This document shows, piece by piece, positions 17,824 to 25,804 of a DNA stretch of 64,000 nucleotides; the stretch's first letter is position 1, and each line of letters starts with the position of its first letter. The notes under the pieces were generated by a model. It was not told the origin of the DNA. It ran no database searches and was given only the letters and a program-made list of their open reading frames with translations. A program made the position numbers and the translations under genes. This DNA is from an uncultured Draconibacterium sp. (GTDB lineage Bacteria > Bacteroidota > Bacteroidia > Bacteroidales > Prolixibacteraceae), in contig NZ_OY776414.1 of assembly GCF_963675585.1 (NCBI RefSeq), positions 1,405,001-1,469,000 on the forward strand. The letters run 5' to 3'.

Positions 17824-18630
17824 ATGAGCACAGCAAAAATCTATGTAGCATGTCATCAAAAAGAAAGAATACCGGATTTGGATCCTATTTATATTCCACT
17901 TCAGGTTGGTAAAGTCCACTCCAAAATCGAGTCAGGATTTATCGCAGATGATAGCGGCATAAATATTTCTGAAAAAAATCCATTTTACAGCGAATTAACC
18001 GGATGGTACTGGATTTGGAAAAACCAGCAGCACAAAATTGTTGGCACTTCACATTACCGTCGTTATTTTACAACTAAAAAATCGGTTTTCCACAAGCTTC
18101 TCTCAATTCCGCACTATTTAATCGGCATTCGGAAAAAACGCATTGGACTTTATTATACCGGTAACATTAAAAAATGGCACAAATATATTTTGTCGTCAAA
18201 AGAAATTAAAGAAATTTTAAAGGATTACGATATAATTTTACCGATCAGTAAAGTTTTTAAATATTCGGTTGCGGAGCAATACACAAGGCGACACAGAGCT
18301 GAAGACATTGTACTTACGCGTACAATTTTATCTGAACTACAGCCGGAGTACGTGGATAGTTTTGACGCCGTTTTTAATGCGAATAAACTATACTCGTTTA
18401 ACATGTTTGTTACCCGTTGGGAGCTTTTCGAAGAATACATGAATTGGTTATTCGCCTTATTATTTGAGCTTGAAAAACGCTCCGATTTCCCCAGGGATGA
18501 TGCTTATCAAAAAAGACTTCCTGCGTTTATGGCAGAAAGATTACAAACCGTTTGGCTGCATAAAAAGCAATTGAAAACAAAAGAACTTCCTGTAATTTAT
18601 TTCAAAAAAAACAAAAAGGCTCATTTTTAG
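17824..18630 (+). CDS. DUF4422 glycosyltransferase-like protein
   Basis: A 268-residue protein with the DUF4422 signature: start KIYVACHQKE, ELTGWYWIWKN near residue 60, GTSHYRRYF near residue 75, a DIILPISKVFKYSVAEQY core and a C-terminal FMAERLQTVWL. The family occurs in capsule and exopolysaccharide clusters and is thought to act as a sugar transferase. Here it stands alone with no other polysaccharide gene nearby. The start is fixed by the motif position close to the N-terminus. Confidence 0.85.
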   Translation: MSTAKIYVACHQKERIPDLDPIYIPLQVGKVHSKIESGFIADDSGINISEKNPFYSELTGWYWIWKNQQHKIVGTSHYRRYFTTKKSVFHKLLSIPHYLIGIRKKRIGLYYTGNIKKWHKYILSSKEIKEILKDYDIILPISKVFKYSVAEQYTRRHRAEDIVLTRTILSELQPEYVDSFDAVFNANKLYSFNMFVTRWELFEEYMNWLFALLFELEKRSDFPRDDAYQKRLPAFMAERLQTVWLHKKQLKTKELPVIYFKKNKKAHF

Positions 18631-18716
18631 TTCCTCATTACCGTATAACAAATCATTTCATTACTGTTTTACATTTTAGTTTAGCTTATTTTTCGGGACG
18701 AATAAAAATGGTATTG

Positions 18717-18724
18717 TATATTTG
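18717..18724 (+). promoter_or_regulatory. -7 promoter element of mnmE
   Basis: TATATTTG lies 22 bases before the mnmE ATG, matching TAnnTTTG; the -33 region only has TTTCG at a slightly long distance. Confidence 0.5.
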
Positions 18725-18745
18725 TGCCCATAAGATAAAAATACA

Positions 18746-20143
18746 ATGCTCGATCAGTCAACTATTTGTGCTATATCAACATCTCCGGGAATTGGAGCCA
18801 TTGCAATCATTCGTCTTTCGGGAAGCGAGGCGATAAGTATTACCGATAAAATATTTAAAAGCCCCAAAGAAGGCAAAGTGCTGGCGAATCAAAAAGCCAA
18901 TACACTTCACTTTGGTCAAATTATTTCTGATGCTGAGGTAATTGATGAAGTAGTTGTTAGTCTGTTTAAAGCGCCACATTCTTTTACCGGAGAAAACAGT
19001 ATTGAAATTGCTTGTCACGGATCAACTTATATTCAACAAAAAATACTTGAAGTTTTAATTCAAAACGGAGCCAGATTGGCATTGCCCGGAGAATTTACAC
19101 AACGCGCCTTTTTAAATGGCAAAATGGATTTATCGCAGGCCGAAGCAGTTGCCGATGTTATTTCATCGTCGAATGCTGCAGCACATAAATTGGCAATTAA
19201 CCAAATGCGGGGTGGTTTTTCAAAAGAAATTGGAGCACTGCGCGACCAGCTTCTTCATTTTACTGCAATGGTTGAACTGGAGCTCGATTTTAGTGAAGAG
19301 GAAGTGGAATTTGCCAATCGCTCGGAACTTCGAAATCTGACAGAAAGAATAGAAGTTCTGATTCGCAATCTAAAAAATTCTTTTCAGCTCGGAAACGCAA
19401 TAAAAAACGGGATTCCAGTTGCCATTGTTGGTGAAACCAACGTTGGGAAATCGACCCTGCTAAATGCATTGTTAAACGAAGACAAAGCTATTGTTTCCGA
19501 TATTCATGGAACCACACGCGATGTTATTGAAGATGTTGTAAATATTCATGGTACGGCATTCCGTTTTTTCGACACCGCCGGAATACGTGAAACCGAAGAC
19601 CACATCGAAAACCTTGGAATTGAACGCAGTTACAGTAAACTGGAAATGGCCACTGTGGTTTTGCTGGTAGTTGACACCGAAAACCCCTACCCGATTATTG
19701 AACAACGAATAAGTAAAATCAGGGAACGGATTTCACACAGTCAGACACTTATTATTGTTGCCAATAAAATTGATTCGGGACAGGAACAAACCATTCAGCA
19801 GCTCGAAGTTTTAGAACTCACCGACAATGAAAAGATGGTATTTATTGCGGCCAAACAAAAAGAAAATATGGATGAACTGATTGACTATATGATTCATTCC
19901 ATAAATCTTGATGCTGCATCGCAACAAGATATTATTGTAACCAATGCCCGCCACTACGAGATACTAAAAAATGCACATGAAGCAATTTTGCGCGTTTTGA
20001 ATGGTTTAGACATGCAGATTACAGGTGACTTTTTAGCCCAGGATATTCGTGAATGTTTGCACTATCTAGGTGAAATCACCGGCGAAATATCTACAGATGA
20101 AGTACTTGGACATATTTTTGCCAGTTTCTGTATCGGAAAGTAA
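18746..20143 (+). CDS. mnmE: tRNA uridine-5-carboxymethylaminomethyl modification GTPase MnmE
   Basis: A 465-residue GTPase that with MnmG modifies U34 of tRNAs. The N-terminal folate-binding domain opens with STICAISTSPGIGAIAIIR; the G domain shows GETNVGKST, GTTRDVIED, DTAGIRET and NKID; the C-terminus ends in the invariant CIGK, which confirms the end. Length is normal. It is monocistronic, with a -7 element TATATTTG 22 bases upstream and a terminator hairpin 12 bases downstream. Confidence 0.97.
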   Translation: MLDQSTICAISTSPGIGAIAIIRLSGSEAISITDKIFKSPKEGKVLANQKANTLHFGQIISDAEVIDEVVVSLFKAPHSFTGENSIEIACHGSTYIQQKILEVLIQNGARLALPGEFTQRAFLNGKMDLSQAEAVADVISSSNAAAHKLAINQMRGGFSKEIGALRDQLLHFTAMVELELDFSEEEVEFANRSELRNLTERIEVLIRNLKNSFQLGNAIKNGIPVAIVGETNVGKSTLLNALLNEDKAIVSDIHGTTRDVIEDVVNIHGTAFRFFDTAGIRETEDHIENLGIERSYSKLEMATVVLLVVDTENPYPIIEQRISKIRERISHSQTLIIVANKIDSGQEQTIQQLEVLELTDNEKMVFIAAKQKENMDELIDYMIHSINLDAASQQDIIVTNARHYEILKNAHEAILRVLNGLDMQITGDFLAQDIRECLHYLGEITGEISTDEVLGHIFASFCIGK

Positions 20144-20154
20144 TGCACAAAATT

Positions 20155-20194
20155 TAAAATCATTCTGACAGTTTTAAGTGTTGGAATGATTTTA
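20155..20194 (+). terminator. Intrinsic terminator of mnmE
   Basis: Eleven-base arms TAAAATCATTC (20155-20165) and GAATGATTTTA (20184-20194) around an 18-base loop, just after the mnmE stop. The stem is AT-rich and the T-run is short. Confidence 0.6.
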
Positions 20195-20233
20195 AGAATG
20201 GAAAGAATGTTGCGGAAGTTTTCATTCAACAAT

Positions 20234-20746
20234 TTATTTCACTTCCAGATTTGATCTGAGAATATTCAAAACTAATTGTACATCATTTGTAATAGAATTT
20301 GCCGAAATAGTTGCTCCTGAAATTGCGGAAATATCCTTTTTGTACTTTAATTCACCCGATGAATAACCGACAAACTGTTCCAACCACTTTTTAGAAGCTA
20401 TTTCTCCACCATGCTCCGAACGATATTTTAATACTCTGACTTGTTCAACTTCCAGATTACTGTTTACTGCAATCAAATAATCAAACAAATCATAACGCCC
20501 TGGTGCCTGCGAAATAATAACATAAAATGTTTCGGCATTGTCGCGGCTACATACGTAGAATGAAACCGATTCTGATTTTTCGAAATACTCAGTAAACTCA
20601 AGTTTTTCCTGTAAAGTGATACTCTTATCTTTTAAAGCAATTTTTGCAATTTTTTCAGCTTGTTCGTTCGAATAAATATCATTGTCCCGGCTGTTTGTAA
20701 AAGCCAGGACAATGAATAAAAACGTTAATGTATAAACCTTCATCAT
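20234..20746 (-). CDS. Exported FMN-binding domain protein
   Basis: A 170-residue protein with an N-terminal signal peptide (MKVYTLTFLFIVLAF). The C-terminal part carries ISGATISANS, the motif of RnfG/NqrC-type FMN-binding domains in which the Thr is covalently flavinylated by ApbE; the preceding KKWLEQFVGYSS also fits. The ATG at 20746 is one base beyond the porin stop, so the two genes are translationally coupled; a longer frame starting with TTG at 20764 is rejected. It is probably a periplasmic electron carrier. ApbE is not in this window. Confidence 0.85.
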   Translation of the reverse strand: MMKVYTLTFLFIVLAFTNSRDNDIYSNEQAEKIAKIALKDKSITLQEKLEFTEYFEKSESVSFYVCSRDNAETFYVIISQAPGRYDLFDYLIAVNSNLEVEQVRVLKYRSEHGGEIASKKWLEQFVGYSSGELKYKKDISAISGATISANSITNDVQLVLNILRSNLEVK

Positions 20747-20747
20747 T

Positions 20748-21935
20748 TTAAAACCAGATTCCAATTCCTAAATTAAATTGACCGTTTGAATTATCGGCAG
20801 CATCACTATAAAACTGATAATCTGCTTTTAAAACGGTTCCTGAACTTAACCACCAACCGGCGCCAACAGTTACGTCAGTGCGGTCGTAGGCTTTATTAAT
20901 CTCAAGATTTCCTTCGGTTTTTGCATGAGTATTGTATTTCTCGTATCGAATAAACGGAACCAAACGCTGGTTGGTGTCGGCACCAAAAAGCAAATCATAA
21001 CCAGCTTCAAGATACCAGCCCAACATTTGACTCCCCATATCTTTCCCTGTAAAATCATTGTATTCATCCGTGTTCTTATTGTTTGCAATATTTAATTGGC
21101 CTTTTACTTCCAGTCCTCCTGTTCTATAACGTGCATCTACGCCAAACATGGAGATTCCAATTACTGAAGAATCTGCTGTTGCAATTGCTGCATCGTCATC
21201 TTTATCTAAGCCATTGTACAACGATGACTGAGACTTACCATTGTACGTGCTTACTCCCAGTTTTAATCCGGGAATCCCGTAATAATCAACTTTTGCTGAA
21301 AGCGTTGGTGAACTCATAAATGATTCAGCACCTTTTTGTCGCCCTTTCCGGTATCCATCGGTTCCGCGGAATATACCACCTCCATTGTAACCGTTAAATC
21401 CGTTCATCAGGTACACCTGGTATTTTAACGATGCATTATCAATTCGACCAGTAAACCCAGCTCCTATTTCGCGCCAGGTTGTTGGCACTATTTTGCTGTC
21501 AAGATTTGGACGTTCCACTCCGTTAAATGTTGGCGGTTCATGGTATTCGTTGGTAATACCCATTGGAACCAACATCAAGCCGCCTCTAAAATTTAACCAG
21601 GGGGAAATTTCGTGGTTTAAAAATGCTTGTTCCACAAAAACTTCTTTTACATGCTCCAGTTCAATTTCTGTAACAAAGTTGGTTTTTTCGCTAAAACGAT
21701 AAGCAAAAAGCAAAACCAAACGGTGTACATCCAGGTTGGCATTACTGTACTTACCATCGTTTATGGGTTGGTTAAAATCAATTTGTGCGTATCCTCCAAT
21801 CGATAATTTTGAATCGGATTGCAATAATTTTTCAGCGGCGTTAATTGAAACATCTTCACTGCCCGGAGTGTTTTGTGCATAGATAACCGACACTGAAAGG
21901 AAAAGTGTCAATAATAGAATAGATCTTTTAATCAT
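20748..21935 (-). CDS. Outer-membrane porin (OprO/OprP-like)
   Basis: A 395-residue barrel with a signal peptide ending IYAQ and a sequence of amphipathic beta strands ending in the aromatic GIGIWF, as in outer-membrane proteins. The segments GGYAQIDF near residue 47 and PWLNFRGGLMLVPMGI near 117 match the phosphate-selective porin O/P family. It is the first gene of a two-gene unit with the FMN-binding protein. A -7 element TAGTTTTG (minus strand) lies at 21967-21974 and a perfect 24-bp palindrome just upstream of it, so regulation by a dimeric protein is plausible. Confidence 0.85.
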   Translation of the reverse strand: MIKRSILLLTLFLSVSVIYAQNTPGSEDVSINAAEKLLQSDSKLSIGGYAQIDFNQPINDGKYSNANLDVHRLVLLFAYRFSEKTNFVTEIELEHVKEVFVEQAFLNHEISPWLNFRGGLMLVPMGITNEYHEPPTFNGVERPNLDSKIVPTTWREIGAGFTGRIDNASLKYQVYLMNGFNGYNGGGIFRGTDGYRKGRQKGAESFMSSPTLSAKVDYYGIPGLKLGVSTYNGKSQSSLYNGLDKDDDAAIATADSSVIGISMFGVDARYRTGGLEVKGQLNIANNKNTDEYNDFTGKDMGSQMLGWYLEAGYDLLFGADTNQRLVPFIRYEKYNTHAKTEGNLEINKAYDRTDVTVGAGWWLSSGTVLKADYQFYSDAADNSNGQFNLGIGIWF

Positions 21936-21966
21936 TTTTATGTTTTTACATTGTTAATTCCGGGGG

Positions 21967-21974
21967 CAAAACTA
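21967..21974 (-). promoter_or_regulatory. -7 promoter element of the porin unit
   Basis: CAAAACTA on the plus strand reads TAGTTTTG on the minus strand, 31 bases before the porin ATG. The region where a -33 element would lie overlaps the start of the 24-bp palindrome. Confidence 0.45.
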
Positions 21975-21992
21975 TTTAGATCTATTCAAAAT

Positions 21993-22016
21993 AATATCCC
22001 AACATGTTGGGATATT
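21993..22016. promoter_or_regulatory. Perfect 24-bp palindrome upstream of the porin gene
   Basis: AATATCCCAACA at 21993-22004 is followed directly by its exact reverse complement at 22005-22016. It sits between the LuxR stop (22041) and the porin -7 element. It may be an operator for a dimeric regulator or, less likely, a terminator of the LuxR unit, since no proper T-run follows. Confidence 0.6.
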
Positions 22017-22040
22017 TAACGACAAAACAGGAATTAATGC

Positions 22041-22631
22041 TTACATCAAATTATCTTTAGCCAGATCGGTTTGTGAAATAATCTTTTGAATTATTGCATA
22101 CACCGTTAATCCGGGAATTGATTTTATCCCTAATTTATCGGTTATGTTTTTACGATGAGAAATAACCGTATGAGTGCTAATAAACAGTTCATTTGCAATT
22201 GATTTATTTGTATGTCCAAGTGCAATTAGCCTTAATATCTCCTTCTCCCGCACAGTTAATTCATCTTCTTCTTTGGCTTGATTTTCGACATTAAAAAAGT
22301 GATTTATTTGATTGCTTAATAAATCCGGAGAATCGTTCACCGAAATATGCAAGTCGAATAATTGCTGTGTTTGTTTTTCGGATTTAGAATTTTCAACACC
22401 AACAAGAAACAGTCGTCTGGCCTTACTTCTGTAGCTAACAAATAAATTATGATCGCTGGTTTCAGCAGGCAAAATCACAACTAAATCGGAGTAAATAGTT
22501 AAATATTTACTTTCAATTTCGGAACAATTAGTACAGGAAATAACCGACACAAAAAGCTCCTTCTCGAGAATAGCGATGAGCCCCTTTTGAATAATTTCGG
22601 AAGGATGCGATATGATAACTGCTTGTGCCAT
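22041..22631 (-). CDS. LuxR/NarL-type regulator with degenerate receiver
   Basis: A 196-residue regulator. The C-terminal 65 residues are a LuxR helix-turn-helix (LTVREKEILRLIALGHTN, then STHTVISHRKNITDKLG). The N-terminal domain has receiver-like layout but lacks the acidic pocket (ISHPSE where DDHP is usual) and the phosphoacceptor (YSDLVVILPA has Leu at that place), so phosphorylation is unlikely. It starts three bases after the hemerythrin gene stop, so the two are co-transcribed. Regulation by ligand or by the hemerythrin partner is inferred. Confidence 0.85.
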   Translation of the reverse strand: MAQAVIISHPSEIIQKGLIAILEKELFVSVISCTNCSEIESKYLTIYSDLVVILPAETSDHNLFVSYRSKARRLFLVGVENSKSEKQTQQLFDLHISVNDSPDLLSNQINHFFNVENQAKEEDELTVREKEILRLIALGHTNKSIANELFISTHTVISHRKNITDKLGIKSIPGLTVYAIIQKIISQTDLAKDNLM

Positions 22632-22634
22632 AAC

Positions 22635-23327
22635 TTACATGCTTAACTGAAGTTGTTTCACCTGCGGAATCAATATGGTATCTTCAATACGGGCATGATT
22701 TAGTATATCCTTTTCAAAGCGAAAAATTTCAATAAGTAGCTCATTACATATTAACTCATTATATCTCGGGCTGATGTATTTGATTATCAGGTTTTTTAAA
22801 TCATCAATTTCCAAATCTACATTTTCGTGTTCTTCTTCAAAGCTTAACTGCAAATTTTTATTTTCAATTTGAGTTGGCGTTTTAACCAGCTTTACGATAT
22901 ATGGAAACACTTTATCTTCTTCATCAGAAATATGTTTCAGCAATTTCGTTTTATATTCCCGATAAAACTCCTCGATCATTTTCATCTCTCTGTTCTGCTC
23001 CGCTGCACTTATTTGCAACTGGTTCATCAACTTTTCGATACGTGGAATTGAGTACACTTTGTAATACTGATGCGTACGTTTTAAATAATCGATAATAAGT
23101 AAAGGCGAAAATGTAAGTAGCTTTTCCTCCGGAAAGAAATCTTTGCTTTGAAATGTATTAACGATGGTTAAAAAAAAATCCGTGTCAATTTTATATTCAT
23201 CACAGAGTGTTTCCACAGTTTTATTGCCAAATCCCAAACGAAAACCAAACCGGTGAATAACAGGTAATAAATGATAATTTGAATGAATCAAATCAACCAT
23301 TTTATTCTTTTTTGTAAATTCTTGCAT
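22635..23327 (-). CDS. Hemerythrin-domain protein (RIC/ScdA-like)
   Basis: A 230-residue protein. The N-terminal 60 residues resemble the ScdA_N domain of iron-sulfur cluster repair proteins (VIHRFGFRLGFGNKTVETLC) but lack its paired cysteines. The rest is a hemerythrin four-helix bundle with candidate diiron ligands His86, His132, Glu136, His167, His211 and Glu215. Such proteins sense or buffer oxygen or nitric oxide, or repair damaged iron-sulfur clusters. It is coupled to the LuxR regulator downstream, so a sensing role for this pair is plausible. Confidence 0.85.
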   Translation of the reverse strand: MQEFTKKNKMVDLIHSNYHLLPVIHRFGFRLGFGNKTVETLCDEYKIDTDFFLTIVNTFQSKDFFPEEKLLTFSPLLIIDYLKRTHQYYKVYSIPRIEKLMNQLQISAAEQNREMKMIEEFYREYKTKLLKHISDEEDKVFPYIVKLVKTPTQIENKNLQLSFEEEHENVDLEIDDLKNLIIKYISPRYNELICNELLIEIFRFEKDILNHARIEDTILIPQVKQLQLSM

Positions 23328-23439
23328 TTTACTATAAATGAGCGTAACGATTCCAATTAAACAATAAAAAAAAGTAGCAAAACCACCTTGCGAATATATA
23401 ATGTTTTACTTCGGGAAAGTTCAGTTAAAATACGATTTA

Positions 23440-23976
23440 CTATTTTTTAATCCAGCTTACTATTTTCTCATCGTCGGGTTTTACTTTGGGTTCAACCATA
23501 TCAACCAGGTTACCATCTTCATCAATCAGGTATTTTTGAAAATTCCAGCCCACCTCCGAATCCATTTTACCATTTTTAGATTTTTGTGTTAACCACTGGT
23601 AAAGTGGATGCATGTCGTCTCCTTTCACCGAAATTTTATCCATCATCGGGAAAGTTACGCCATAATTTCTTTCGCAGAATTCAACAATTTCTTCATTGGT
23701 GCCCGGTTCCTGGTTGGCAAAGTTATTTGCCGGAAAACCGATAATTACAAAATCATCGCCACCAAAATTTTCATACAAGGCTTGCAGTTGTTTATACTGC
23801 GGAGTTAATCCACATTTTGAAGCCGTATTTACAACCAATACTTTTTTGCCTTTTAAATCTGACAAATCAAAGGCATTTCCTTCAATGTCTTTTACACCAA
23901 AATCGTAAAAATTTTGTTGTGCCGAAACCACGAGAACAAAAGACGCAAGTAGTAGCAAAAGTGATATTTTTTTCAT
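23440..23976 (-). CDS. Exported glutathione peroxidase family protein
   Basis: A 178-residue thioredoxin-fold peroxidase. Counting from an alternative upstream ATG at 23985, the peroxidatic cysteine is Cys58 in TASKCGLTPQY, with Gln92 in FANQEPG and Trp147 in VGWNFQK, the usual catalytic set; there is Cys, not selenocysteine. The signal peptide (MKKISLLLLLASFVLV, ending VSAQ) places it in the periplasm. The start at 23976 puts the lysine pair directly at the N-terminus. In this setting the reductant is probably a thioredoxin-like protein rather than glutathione. It lies upstream of the hemerythrin gene, 112 bases apart. Confidence 0.9.
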   Translation of the reverse strand: MKKISLLLLLASFVLVVSAQQNFYDFGVKDIEGNAFDLSDLKGKKVLVVNTASKCGLTPQYKQLQALYENFGGDDFVIIGFPANNFANQEPGTNEEIVEFCERNYGVTFPMMDKISVKGDDMHPLYQWLTQKSKNGKMDSEVGWNFQKYLIDEDGNLVDMVEPKVKPDDEKIVSWIKK

Positions 23977-24182
23977 GACATACATTTTTATATCCTATTA
24001 AACACTTCGCTGCCTTAAATGTTTTTAAAGTTAAAGCAGTTAAATCTATTTTCTATTTATCTTTGAATAATCAAATCTCAGCTGAGTAAAATCAAAATAC
24101 AATTTGTTTGAATTTTGTTAAATCTGCCCAACAGAAACTAAATCTGCTAGCATAAAAAAGGTGAAAAAAGTAATTTTAGAGA

Positions 24183-24932
24183 ATGAACAAAACATTTAAA
24201 TGGGGAAAAATTTCAGTGCGAAAGAATTCAGATACTGAGATATTAATCAACGATACTAAAGTTCTTATAAATTCGCAAAACGATGTACTATCGTTTAAAC
24301 TTGTTTCGGGAAACGAAAATATTGATGATGTTTCGTTGAACCGCGTGGTTGGAAAAACCCAGGAAATAAGCATTCTTCCAGCATTGCCCGATCTTCCGCT
24401 GGTGTTAAAACCTAAAACCAATTTAACAATTCTCCCTTCCACAACTTTTAAGTTTTACGTTTATTTGCCGGTTACTTTCCAGATTTATGCAGGAATTGTA
24501 AAACCTGAGAATAAAATTTTTGAGCATCCTATTGACAATTTATCGTCAACCTGGTTTGGCGAACCAAAAGAAGGAGAATTGTGTTACGCCCTCTACACTT
24601 CGTTTGATACGGAGATAAACGAAGAGCGGAAAGGAAATGAATTTGTAATTTGTCCGATAGAAATATCAAACAGCTCGAAAGAATCGCTTGAAGTAAAAAG
24701 GCTGGCCGTGCGTGGTATTCATTTAAATATTTACGCAAACACCGAATTAATGATAAGCAATAAAGTAAAAATAAGGTACAATGGTTTCGATAATTTAAGC
24801 GATATTCAGTTTGCCAGAAGTGCCACCAGTTCAATTGCCAACCTAAAACAAATAGCAGAAGCGCGGATACCTGAAAACACAACCGTTTTAAAACGTAGTT
24901 TCCAATTAATTCGTCACATCACCCAATATTAA
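24183..24932 (+). CDS. DUF432 domain-containing protein
   Basis: A 249-residue soluble protein without signal peptide. The sequence FKWGKISVRKN at the start, the mid-segment FYVYLPVTFQIYAG and the later TSFDTEINEE and NSSKESLEVKRLAVRG match DUF432. Members are often encoded next to MscS channels in bacteria and archaea, as here: mscS starts five bases downstream. A function as channel partner or regulator is an inference from that conserved pairing. Confidence 0.85.
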   Translation: MNKTFKWGKISVRKNSDTEILINDTKVLINSQNDVLSFKLVSGNENIDDVSLNRVVGKTQEISILPALPDLPLVLKPKTNLTILPSTTFKFYVYLPVTFQIYAGIVKPENKIFEHPIDNLSSTWFGEPKEGELCYALYTSFDTEINEERKGNEFVICPIEISNSSKESLEVKRLAVRGIHLNIYANTELMISNKVKIRYNGFDNLSDIQFARSATSSIANLKQIAEARIPENTTVLKRSFQLIRHITQY

Positions 24933-24937
24933 AAAGT

Positions 24938-25771
24938 ATGGATTTCAATATATCTGAGTTAATACCGGCCGATGCAGGCGAAAAAGCAATTAAAGTAATT
25001 CTGATTGCCGTTATTGGAATATCTGTTGTTCAGCTACTGGCTTTTATCGCCGGCAAAATTGTGGGCAGCGGCAAAAGCAAACATCTGAAAATGATTGTTC
25101 GCCGGGCGATTGTATACACCGGCTTTATTTTAATTGTATTGCTGATTTTAAAAACGCTGGGGGTTCAGGCAGGAGCCTTGTTTGGTGCAGCGGGAGTTAT
25201 GGGTATTGTTCTGGGTATTGCATCGCAAACCAGCATTGGCAATATTATTAGCGGTATATTTTTGGTTTCGGAACGTTCTTTCGAAATTGGCGATTTAGTG
25301 CGGGTTGGCGACAAACTGGGCGTGGTCGACTCCATCGATTTACTTTCTATTAAATTAAAAACATTGGATAATTTACTGATTCGTATTCCAAATCAAACGA
25401 TTATTTCAACCGAGTTAACAAACATTACCCGCTACCCCATCAGGCGAATGGAAGTAATAGTTAGTGTTGCATACAAAGAAGATTTACGACGCGTAACACA
25501 GGTTTTGAACGAGGTTTTGGCTAACAATCATCTTTGTTTGGATGAGCCCGAGCCACTGGTTATTTTTAAGGATTTTGGTGATAGCGGGATAAACATTCAG
25601 CTGGGACTGTGGTTTGAAAAAACAAAATACAAGGATTTGCGCAATTCTATTTTTATCGATATTAAAGAAGCATTTGATAAGGCCAACATTGAAATTCCAT
25701 TCCCACACATTAGCTTGTACACAGGAGAAGATTCGAAACCTTTAAAAATGGAATTAAACAAGTTGCCATAG
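24938..25771 (+). CDS. mscS: MscS family mechanosensitive ion channel
   Basis: A 277-residue channel that releases solutes upon hypo-osmotic shock. Two N-terminal helices (about 17-41 and 55-75) precede the pore helix AGALFGAAGVMGIVLGIASQ, then the MscS beta domain (FEIGDLVRVGDKLGVV, IRIPNQTIIS) and the C-terminal alpha/beta domain ending with FPHISLYT. Co-transcribed with DUF432. Its last codons form one arm of a hairpin shared with the convergent DUF389 gene. Confidence 0.92.
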   Translation: MDFNISELIPADAGEKAIKVILIAVIGISVVQLLAFIAGKIVGSGKSKHLKMIVRRAIVYTGFILIVLLILKTLGVQAGALFGAAGVMGIVLGIASQTSIGNIISGIFLVSERSFEIGDLVRVGDKLGVVDSIDLLSIKLKTLDNLLIRIPNQTIISTELTNITRYPIRRMEVIVSVAYKEDLRRVTQVLNEVLANNHLCLDEPEPLVIFKDFGDSGINIQLGLWFEKTKYKDLRNSIFIDIKEAFDKANIEIPFPHISLYTGEDSKPLKMELNKLP

Positions 25772-25797
25772 ATTATAGCTCACAGCAACTTGTTTAA
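25754..25797. terminator. Bidirectional hairpin overlapping the mscS stop codon
   Basis: Thirteen-base perfect arms TTAAACAAGTTGC (25754-25766) and GCAACTTGTTTAA (25785-25797) around an 18-base loop that holds the mscS TAG. It separates mscS from the convergent DUF389 gene, eight bases away. T-runs are short. Confidence 0.65.
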
Positions 25798-25804
25798 CAT
25801 CTTA

